Both the position numbers and the translations under genes were made by a program. Positions 55,638-64,000 of a stretch of 64,000 bases of DNA are shown piece by piece. Position 1 is the first letter of the stretch. Every line of letters starts with the position of its first letter. A model generated the notes under the pieces. It saw only the letters and a program-made list of their open reading frames with translations. It did no database searches and was not told the DNA's origin. Source of the DNA: Schizophyllum amplum (taxonomy: Eukaryota > Basidiomycota > Agaricomycetes > Agaricales > Schizophyllaceae); contig VDMD01000017.1 in assembly GCA_007026445.1 (NCBI GenBank), positions 248,001-312,000 of the forward strand. The letters run 5' to 3'.

Positions 55638-56988
55638 CTATGTGACAGCAGGCCCGTTCAGAGCGATGCGATGACTGAAGTACGCCCAGTCGTTGCTCGA
55701 GAACTTGGGCGTCGGGAACTCGCCATCGCGTTTCGCCCACGCGGGCGGGTTGCGGACGACGTCGCGATACCGCAGAGCTGATGCCACTCTGCGCGGAGGC
55801 GAGGGCGGGTAAGGGCAGCGATCGGGAGAGGCCGAAGCGTACGGACATGCTTTGGCACGAAGGCGGTGGGAGCGACGCAGCTTCAGCGGGGATCGCTGTA
55901 ACGATTGCTTCGTGCGGACCGCCGTCGTCTTGGAGTACTCCTCCTCGGATGGAAGTGGTGCGTTGGGGTCCGGAGCGTTGGGATCGACGTTGTCGACCCA
56001 AGACTCGACTTTATGCCAGTAATGCTCGTCGCGATCATCACTACCTGTAGCGACGACAGTGAGGGGTTTGGCGTGGACGGACTCGTAGGGCAGAAGCATG
56101 CAGTACCCCATCGCTTCAGTTGCACTCAGCTCGGAGTCGCCTTCTCCAATGAGTGGTTCGTCGACGAACCATTGCGGAGGCTGTATGAGCTTCTGCTCCC
56201 ATTGCTCAAGTATCCGCCGGGTAAGGGCGTACCATTGGTCTGTGATCGGCGCCCGGCGCCGCACCGCGAATGCTTTGTCGGCCAAGACGGAGATCGAAAA
56301 TGGGTGGGCATAGCATTCGAGAACAGGAAGCCGGTCGCTGCCTGCTACGCAAGGTTTGCCGTCCACCGGTGTGATACCTCCGTTCATGTCCTCGTCAGTT
56401 TGGGGCTGCAGCTCGAGTCGCTTCTGAAGAGCACGCGCAGCTGTGGTGTACCCGATGAACACATATCGATAGAGGCCCTGGGGAGAAGCCAGCTAAGAGG
56501 ACAGAGTTAGTATGGTCATGTATATCATGCTCGCCCATTCGCACTTACCACAGTGAGCGGACGGCGTGGAGATCTGTCGCTTTCCTTGCGATTCTTTACA
56601 CCCTCCATGAACTTCGTTGTATCCAGATACGTCTTGAAGGTGGGAGCCAGGACAAACTCTCCATGGCGATACATGTCGTAAATGTCCTGACGAACTGCGA
56701 AAGTCGCTTGAGACATCAGGTACTCAGCATGTTGATTTGCACGCACAGATCACCCCATTTTCCGGCGAGACTAGGTAGAAGGGCAGACCACCTCGAGGAA
56801 GACCAAGAATCCACTCCTTAATAGCGGCCTAATGTTGTAAGTCGCCACATTGCAAAAGCCCGAAGGCAACGCAATCATACCTCAGATTCGTCCGGGTCCT
56901 CGTTGGGTATCAGACAAGCTCGACACAGCTCATCCGTATCCCCGGACAGCATACATCTATCATTGGAATGTCTTTTGTACTCGAGCAT
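55638..56988 (-). CDS. Family A protein A10
   Basis: Four exons on the minus strand, 56988-56881, 56828-56747, 56694-56549 and 56492-55638, encode 396 residues. It starts MLEYKRHSNDRCMLSGDTDE, with Met-Leu for the usual Pro-Ile. Exon 2 gives AAIKEWILGLPRGGLPFYL and SPENGVI. Exon 3 (146 bp, two codons shorter than in A4) starts FRQDIYDMYRHGEF, so Tyr is at the last His position, and has TTKFMEGVKNRKESDRSPRR. Exon 4 has YRYVFIGYTTAARALQKRL, LECYAHPFSISVLADKAF, QWFVDEPLIGEGD, LKLRRSHRLRAKACPYASAS and FSSNDWAYFSHRIALN. Last in the tandem A9-A8-A10 on the minus strand. CACGTG at 57114-57119 lies 126 bp upstream. Confidence 0.86.
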
Positions 56989-57842
56989 GGCAGGAATGAA
57001 AGCGGAGGAATACAACTGCAAAAAGTGTCGGATGGAGATGGGAGCACCTCCAGCCAGCCTCCAGCCACGCGGACTGCCAGCAGCCAGAGCTCCGATTCGG
57101 CTGTTGCCGCAATCACGTGCGTGTCATGTGGGCGCACGAGGTTGAAGTTTGAACTGGCTTCTGTTGGCACAAGCAATGATCACGATTGAGCGTTCGTACT
57201 TAAACCTGCCTCTGGCAGGTACCGGACATCATCATCAGCGTTATGATGGTCAAGGTGAAGCATCAAGCTTGGTAATCAACGGGCACGACGTCCACATACT
57301 TAGCCACAATCTATGTACCACGACGTCTGTGTACATATGTAGGTACATTGATATACAGGTACATATGTTTCTATAACCTTAAGGCTTAGCGTCATCGTCG
57401 GCGCCATCCCCCTTCGACGTCTCCAGCTTCGTAGGCGTGCGCAGAAAGCCCAGCTGATGCCGCCGAGATTGATGTTAAGCGCACGGTACTGTGGCAAGAA
57501 GGCGGCGCCTGGCGAGCTCTAGACTCTGGTGAGCAGGACTTGCGTTCCATCAGGCAGCCCATCGGCGGACGTGCGCTATTGCGTTATGAAGGTACATCGA
57601 CCGTTGAACGCTGGCCCGGAACAACGGCGGCGGTCGTCCGTCGATGCAAGCCTGATCGCTGCCGGCCAGCCTATCCTTGTTCGAGCGATGAGACGCAGAC
57701 CCAGCGCAATAAAGACGCCCCGGTCGATGGCGCCGGCGTTGGAGAACGTCGGGCTCCGTGATGGTACGCGAGTGGACGGTGGTGGCTCGGTATCGATCCA
57801 AGATATCCGAGGATTCAAACGACACGCGAGGAGGAGCGGGAC
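56989..57842. other. A10 promoter and 3' flank of A8
   Basis: CACGTG at 57114-57119 is the A10 E-box. The part 57540-57800 matches 59720-59970 behind A9 (CGTGCGCTATTGCG, GAAGGTACATCGACCG), another duplicated flank. No gene seen. Confidence 0.6.
57114..57119 (-). promoter_or_regulatory. CACGTG E-box upstream of A10
   Basis: Lies 126 bp before the A10 ATG; the surroundings (GCTGTTGCCGCAATCACGTG) are shared with A8. Confidence 0.5.
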
Positions 57843-59196
57843 CTATGTGGCAGCAGGCCCATTCAGAGCGATGCGGTGGCTAAAGTACGCCCAGTCGTTG
57901 CTCGAGAACGTGGGCGTCGGGAAATCGCCATCGCGTTTCGCCCACGCGGGCGGGTTGCGAATGACGTCGCGATACCGTAGAGCAGATGCCACTCTGCGCG
58001 GAGGCGAGGGCGGGTAGGGGCAGCAATCGGGAGAGGCCGAAGCGTATGGACACGCTTTAGCGCGAAGGCGATGGGAGCGACGTAGCCTGAGTGGGGAGCG
58101 CTGTAACGAGTGCTTCGTGCGAACCGTCGTCGCCCTGGAGTCCTGCTCGGAGGGAAGTGGTGCGTTTGGGTCCGTAGCGTCGGGATCGACGCTGTCGACC
58201 CAAGAGCCGACTTTCTGCCAGCAATGCTCGTCGCGATCATTACCATTTGCAGCGATGATAGTGAGGGGTTTCGTGCCGACGGGGTCGTGGGGCGGAAGCA
58301 GACAGTACCCCATCGCTTCGGTAGCACTCAAAACGGAATCGTCCTCTCCGAGCTTTGGCTCGTCGACGAACCATTGCGGAGGTCGGATGAGTTTTTGTTC
58401 CCACTGCCCTAGTATCCGGCGGGTTAGAGCGTACCACTGGTCCGTGAGCGGCGTGCGGCGCCGCATCGAGAAGGCTTTGTCGGCGAAGACGGATATCGAG
58501 AACGGATGCGCGTAACACTCGAGGACAGGAAAGTGGTCGCTGCCTGCCACACACGGCTTGCCGTCCAAGGGTGTGATACCTTCATTCATGTCCTCGTGGG
58601 ACTGTGGCTGCAGCCTGAGTTGTTTTTCAAGGGCACACGCAGCTGTGCTGTACGCAATGAAGACATATCGATAGGTTCCATGAGGAGAGGCCAGCTATAA
58701 GCACGGTTTCAGCGTGGCGCTCATCGGCTTTGTCTATTGTGGGCACTTACTACAGTGGGTGGGCGGCGGGGTGATCTGTCGTTTTCCTTGCGGTTCTTCA
58801 CCCCTTCCATGAACTTCATTGTATCCATATACGTCTTGAATGTGGGCACCAGAACAAACTCGCCACGACAATACATTTTGCCGATGTCCTCACAAACTTG
58901 TGGAAGCCGTTGAGAATACCTGGGAAGCTGAGAAGAAACCTCTGCACGCACAGATCATTCCGTTTTCTGGCGAGGCCAGGTAAAAGGGCAGACCGCCTCG
59001 GGGGAGTCCAAATATCCATTCCTTCACGGCCGCCTATGCTTCTCAATTACAATCTGTAAGACAACGCTGAGGAAGAAACAACACGTACCTCAAATTCCTC
59101 CTGCTCTTCGTTGGGTATGAGACAAGCGCGGCGGAGGTCAGTCGTAGCCCCTGACATCACGCATTTATCACTGGGATGGTGTTTGTATTCGAGCAT
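57843..59196 (-). CDS. Family A protein A8
   Basis: Four exons on the minus strand, 59196-59089, 59033-58952, 58896-58751 and 58694-57843, encode 395 residues. It begins MLEYKHHPSDKCVMSGATTD and has CLIPNEEQEEFE, AAVKEWIFGLPRGGLPFYL and SPENGMI. Exon 3 starts FCEDIGKMYCRGEFVLVPTF: both the usual Arg and the following Cys have changed (to Cys and Gly), the largest departure in this block. Exon 4 gives YRYVFIAYSTAACALEKQL, LECYAHPFSISVFADKAF, QWFVDEPKLGEDD, LRRSHRLRAKACPYASAS and FSSNDWAYFSHRIALN. Close to A9 and A10. CACGTG at 59315-59320 lies 119 bp upstream. Confidence 0.86.
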
Positions 59197-59314
59197 GACG
59201 TGAGGGAAACCGGCCTGGTGGATGCAACTGCGAAAGCTGTGGCGGATGGAAGTGGGGAACAAAGTCGGTTCCAGAACTTCCAGCCAAAATCATTCGATTC
59301 GGCTGTTGCCGCAT

Positions 59315-59320
59315 CACGTG
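59315..59320 (-). promoter_or_regulatory. CACGTG E-box upstream of A8
   Basis: Lies 119 bp before the A8 ATG, in the context GCATCACGTGCATGTCATG. Confidence 0.5.
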
Positions 59321-60036
59321 CATGTCATGGGGACACGGTTGAACTGTACAGTCTGTACTGTTACTACTAGTATTACTATTACACTGCGTCTCGGAGGTGA
59401 GAGATCACTAGCAGGCTTGTGGCGGTTGATATGAAGCATCGAGCTTGTACTTACATGGCTGGACTGGCGGGAACGAGGTTAACGGGACCGCATTACAATT
59501 AATCTACGACATTCTGTGCAGAAACATTTACGACATTCCTCTCCCCGACTAGACACCGGATATATGATAATATACTTCTCCAACCTCAGCTTCATCAGCG
59601 GTACCACCTCCCTCTAACGTCTCCAGCTTCGCAGACGTATGCAGAAGCCTCAGCTGATGCCGTCGTAGATGAGCGCACGACGCGACGCCTGGCGAGGTTC
59701 CAGAAACTCGTGCGCAGGCAAAGCATGCCAGGATAGGCAGCTCGTTGGCGGAAGCGCCCTATCGTGGGCTGCGAAGGTACATTGACCGGCGAATGTTGGC
59801 CGAACCCGACGACGGTGGTCGTTCGTTGATGCGAGGATCGCATTCGGACAATGAGCTGCAACTTCCGTTGCGCAAAGCCGAGGGAGAGTGAGAAGATGAC
59901 GCCTTTGTCGATGGCTCCTGTGCCAGAGGACGTCGGGCTTCATTATAGTACATGAGCGGACGACGGTGGCTCAATGCTAATCCGAGATACTCTCGAGGGC
60001 CTGAGCTGCGCGACCGTGATGCGATGAAAGCTGGGC
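59321..60036. other. 3' flank of A9
   Basis: The segment 59720-59970 is paralogous to 57540-57800. No gene seen. Confidence 0.55.
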
Positions 60037-61405
60037 TTATGTGGTAGCAGGCCTGGCATTCAGAGCGATGCGGTAGCTGAAGTACGCCCAGTCGTTGCTC
60101 GAAAATGTGGGCGTCGGGAATTCACCATCGCGTTTCGCCCACGCGGGCGGGTTGCGGACGACGTCGCGATACCGCAGAGCGGATGCCGCTCTGCGCGGAG
60201 GCGAGGGCGGATAAGGGCAGCGATCGGGAGAGGCCGAAGCGTACGGACACGCTTTGGCGCGAAGGCGATAGGAACGACGCAGCTTCAGCGGGGAGCGCTG
60301 TAACGACTGCTTCGTGCGGACCGTCGATGTCTTGGAGTCCTGCTCGGATGGAAGTGGTGCGTTTGGGTCGGGAGCGTTAGGATCGACGTTGTCGACCCAT
60401 GAGCCGACCTTCTGCCAGTAATGCTCGTCGTGATGGTCACCATCTACAGCAACGACGGTGAGGGGTTTGGCGCCGACGGGGTCGTTGGGCGGAAGCAGAC
60501 AGTAGCCCATCGCTTCAGTAGCACTCAATTCGGAATCGTCTTCTCCAATGAGTGGTTCGTCGACGAACCATTGAGGAGGCTGTATGAGCTTCTGTTCCCA
60601 CTGCTCAAGTATCCGCCGGGTGAGCGCGTACCATTGGTCGGTGATCGGCGTGCGGCGTCGCATCGAAAATGCTTTGTCGGCATATGCAGAGATCGAGAAC
60701 GGATGGGCGTAGCACTCGAGAATAGGGTACTGCTCGCTACCCGCCACGTATGGCTTCCCGTCCAGTGGAGTGAAACCTCCATTCAAATCCTCGTTAGACT
60801 GCGGCTGCAGCTTGAGTTGCGTCTGAAGGGCACGCGCAGCCTTGCTATATGCGATGAATACATATCGATAGAGCCCACTTGGAGAGGCGAGCTACCAAAG
60901 CGTAATAAGTACGATGAAGAGCTTTGTGAGTTATCACACTTACGACAGTGTGCGGACAGCGTGGCGATCTGTCGCTCTCCTTCCGACTTTTGATCCCCTC
61001 GATGAACTTCATCGTATCCAGAAACGTCTTGAAAGTTGGAACCAAGACAAACTCTCCATGGCTATACATGTTGCAGATATCGTCGCGGACTATATGCAAG
61101 CACCTTGAGAATATGTGGTGACTGAAAAGGAAACTCTTACGCACGGACCATTCCATTTGCCGGCGAAGTCAAGTAGAAGGGGAGACCGCCTCGTGGAAGC
61201 CCAAACATCCACTCCTTGACAGCAACCTGGTGTTGTCAAATGCGATTGAGTATGCTATCATGACAGTGAGAAAACGATATGATCATACCTCATGTTCCTC
61301 CTCATCTGCAACTTCGTCAGGTATGAGCCAAGCGCGTGAGAGCTTAGTTATGGCCCCAGACATAACGCATTTGCGTTCGTTGAAATGAATCTTGTATTCG
61401 AGCAT
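60037..61405 (-). CDS. Family A protein A9, head-to-head with B3
   Basis: Four exons on the minus strand, 61405-61289, 61226-61145, 61089-60944 and 60891-60037, encode 399 residues. It starts MLEYKIHFNERKCVMSGAIT and has WLIPDEVADEEEHE, VAVKEWMFGLPRGGLPFYL and SPANGMV, so the Glu of the usual S-P-E-N is Ala but Asn is kept. Exon 3 begins LRDDICNMYSHGEFVLVPTF and ends SPRCPHTV. Exon 4 has YRYVFIAYSKAARALQTQL, LECYAHPFSISAYADKAF, QWFVDEPLIGEDD, LKLRRSYRLRAKACPYASAS and FSSNDWAYFSYRIALN. It is the paired member of the third island; A8 and A10 trail behind it on the same strand. Confidence 0.87.
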
Positions 61406-61864
61406 GACTTGGATAAGAGCGCGACTCGTGCGTGGATGCGACTGCAAAAGTGGCGGATGGAAGTGGGAGACAAAGGGCACAACGTGTTGGACTGCGTGGA
61501 CCGGCGGCGGTGACCCGTCGGCCTCGTGTCCGGGCCGTCCATTCTCCATCATTGCCATCAGCCAACTTGTCACGCGTCGTGACCGACGGGACCCATTGTT
61601 CACCTCTTCAGACCCTGCCGCTGGCTATTCATCGCGTGGCGCGCCCTCCACTATCCGATGGTGTGACGCGAAATGCAATATTCATCTGTTACTCGTTGCC
61701 TTATTTAGCGACGAAATCTTACGTGAGCAGCGAGGCCATCATGATTCATATGCCAGACAATGGACGGTCGCCGATGATTATGGACTGTGCTATATAACGG
61801 GTGCATGCCGCTGCTGGGCCCTTCTCCTTCAACCACTATCATCTTTCCTCTCTTCTTGCTCGCC
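61406..61864. promoter_or_regulatory. Shared divergent promoter of A9 and B3
   Basis: The 459 bp between divergent starts. TATATAA (61791-61797) lies 67 bp before B3. ACAATGG lies on the plus strand at 61757-61763, 102 bp from B3, and on the minus strand at 61593-61599 (GAACAATGG), 188 bp from A9. A near-palindrome GTCACGCGTCGTGAC lies at about 61569-61583. There is no CACGTG box. Confidence 0.65.
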
Positions 61865-63749
61865 ATGAGCTCCGCCGCCCAGGACGCGCCCGCTGGCGGG
61901 CAGCCCCCTGTCCCTCTGGCCCCCTACCCTCCCTTACGCGAGCAGCGGGCCGCTAACCCTTTCAAGGTCACTCCAGAACATCAGAAGAGTCGCAATCCGC
62001 AGGACAAGCTCCAAGTCGTGGCTATCATCGGCCAGGAGATCTGCATCGTCACGGGTCGGTACAGCGACTATTGGAATCTGGTGAAAATGCATGTCGTGCA
62101 GAGGTCGCTCGAGACCAACCACAAGGACATTGTGAGTGCTTCATACCCCATTCGCTCTGATCTCTTACGCAGGTTCTGTAGGCGAGACATTTCAAAGACA
62201 GCGTCAAAGTGAAGAATTTCGACACCCCTGGGAATAATGAGATCGGTGCGCGTCAATCATCAATCTGTATGCAAGAGTGTTGATTTCGGCTTGCAGTCTC
62301 TCAGGATCTGCACGTTTGGTTCGATGGACCGGACCAAATCCTTGACGTGCTTGGCTCAGGCATCTGGTCGATGAAGCCCAAGGACATTCCCGGTACGATG
62401 GTGATTATCAAAGAAGGTATCTTAACTGGAAAGTCATTCAAGCAGGTCTGTGACACTTGAGATGTCGCCTGTGCGTGGCATGCATTGACAGACGCCCGCA
62501 GATGTTTCCGGACAAGAAAAGACCCTTCGGGCCCTTCGATGTTTATGTCTTTCCGAACATGTACTGGGTTGAAGTCCCGATCTTCGGGAACCCATTGCGG
62601 ACGTACCCGCTCTACACTGACGTCCCGTTCAACAACGACCTGTCTGGCCATGAGGCCCCGACAAGACACGCCTTCGTGACAGGCTGTCAGGGCTTTGACC
62701 GCGTCAGTCACACGAACCCTGTCTTTCTCATGTTCGACTACGCTGCCAAGATGCGCTACCGACTCATACTTCAGCATGACGAAGATCAGAGTGTTGGAAT
62801 CCCACCTGAGGACATCAAGGAGTTCAACGAAGTGATCTGGCCTGTTGTCTCACACTGGTTCGGCGAGCCTGATGACCCCACCCATGTGCGCCCGCCGCCG
62901 AAGGCGAAGCGCGCGCCGCAGGCTCCTCTCTCACCGACCGCCGCCGACACCGCTGGTGATGAGGAGGCGCATCGCTCTCTGTTCGGAGGCCCCGCTGTAG
63001 CTCCCCTGTCCGTCGACGACAATCCTATCGCCGACGATTTGTCCCCGTCTGATACAGAGCAAGGCGATTGCCTGCGACTTCTCGGACGAGTCGAAGAGCA
63101 GCCGGAGCTCGAAGACGATGGGCGACCTCGTGTAGCTGGCATCAAGACCGCGCCTGAGAAGGGGCGCACCGCCCGTCCCCTGCCGAGACGATCAGCGAGA
63201 ACTGCCGCGGCAGCTGGCACCGCTCCTGTCCAAGCTGCCTCCGAACCGTCACATCCTGCAAAACAGCCCATCGAACCCACGCGCCGACAACCCAGGCGCA
63301 TGAGAAGTCAAGCCGGCATCCGAGAGGCCGTCGCTGCCGCTGCCGCCGCCGCCGCCGCAACCTCCGCCAATACCGCGACGCAGTCGGACGCCACAGACGA
63401 GAACAACGCAGCAGTCATGGCCGGTCCCTCTGCCTTACCGCCGCAAGGCTCGTTCGCACCGACGCGCGTGGGCGCGCGGGAGCTGCGTCCACGCAAGCAG
63501 AAGAGTCAGGTCCTTGCAGGGCCCGCGTCCACGGTGAACGAAGCAGGGCCCTCCGGTCCGCGACCGAGGAATGGACGGCGTACTGCAATGGAGAGGACCA
63601 ACGACGACAGCGACGACGAGCCTCTGCCCGCGCCGAAGAAGCGGCGCATCAGGAGGCCGCCACCTGCGGACGACTCTGGCGAAGGCTACATCCCGCCGCC
63701 TGCGCTCTTGCGCGGCAAGTCCGACAAGGGCAAGGACAAGGGCAAGTAG
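61865..63749 (+). CDS. Family B protein B3, HNH_2-like, head-to-head with A9
   Basis: Four exons, 61865-62131, 62182-62245, 62297-62445 and 62502-63749, give 575 residues with intron phases 0, 1, 0. An upstream in-frame ATG at 61787 was not used because it overlaps the TATA box. The HNH-like part is the clearest in the window: ICIVTGRYSDYW, VKMHVVQRSLETNH, then NFDTPGNNEI and VSQDLHVWFDG, closing WSMKP. The middle has VSHTNPVFLMFDYAAKMRYR and VVSHWFGEPDDP. The tail is disordered: LPRRSARTAAAAG, RRQPRRMRSQAG, an 11-residue Ala run, ELRPRKQKSQVL, and KKRRIRRPP before the end KGKDKGK. The last intron follows KSFKQ, and the next exon starts MFPDKKRP, the same place as in B2. Confidence 0.82.
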
Positions 63750-64000
63750 TCCTCCCACCTCTCATCCATCACCCACCTTCCCATTCCTTCACGCATTCCT
63801 TAAAGTGCCCGGCGCACTCGTGTACCATACGCGCATTCCCTATAACTTCTGGTCGATACAGCCTATATATTCATGCCTACCTTACCTCCACCCCAGCGCC
63901 AATCGCGGCCGCTCTTTTATGCCTATCATCTTTGTACTAGTTCTTCTTACTCACTCCTAATTCTGTGACGCCGTTTACTGCAGCGCCATCGCGCGGTCGG
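63750..64000. other. 3' flank of B3 to window end
   Basis: CT-rich 3' sequence; nothing else seen. Confidence 0.5.

Overview
The window reads as nuclear DNA of a filamentous basidiomycete, probably an agaricomycete. Genes are compact with many 45-60 bp GT-AG introns and GC-rich exons. The protein set is typical of wood- or litter-associated fungi: a monocarboxylate-type MFS transporter, eIF4A, a thaumatin-like protein, a small secreted glycopeptide-type protein, a CSC1/OSCA-like channel and HMG-box factors. Three intron-containing tRNA-Pro genes are also present. The species cannot be named from the sequence alone.

Conserved single-copy genes: MFS transporter (1-2191, 5' end cut by the window edge), eIF4A (14508-16011), amidase (18878-20811), HMG-box protein 1 (21219-22050, minus), thaumatin-like protein (23701-24670), 16-exon amidohydrolase (25304-28921), HMG-box protein 2 (29440-30785), glycopeptide-type protein (31330-32010, minus), three tRNA-Pro, a repeat-rich protein with one zinc-finger-like motif (34466-35500), CSC1-like channel (36003-39500, minus), a basic-region protein (51442-52542, minus) and an unknown 200-aa protein (53339-54050).

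Between them lie three islands (about 2.6-13.9, 40.7-50.8 and 55.4-63.8 kb) filled by two multi-copy families not recognised as any named family. Family A has nine intact genes (numbered A2-A10) and three relics. Family B has three intact genes (B1-B3). Every B gene stands head-to-head with an A gene across a 363-459 bp intergenic region: B1/A4, B2/A6 and B3/A9. Further tandem A copies trail behind the paired A gene. The third island is the same layout in inverted orientation.

A and B genes each have four exons with intron phases 0, 1, 0. Both encode an N-terminal segment resembling fungal HNH_2-type nuclease domains, a middle segment with an H-x-x-P motif and a W-F-x-(D/E) motif, and a basic Pro/Ser-rich tail. 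In B the His and Asn positions of the HNH pattern look kept; in A the last His is replaced in every copy. The three shared promoters each carry an ACAATGG (Sox/HMG-type) site pointing at each gene. This duplicated divergent pair is the best candidate here for an undescribed system; its function is unknown.

A 1.2 kb CACTA-like element with 21-bp terminal inverted repeats and a 3-bp target duplication sits inside a minisatellite in the 3' flank of A7; the paralogous flank at 41.7-42.1 kb is empty. Exon limits were assigned by eye from splice consensus, reading frame and comparison among paralogues.
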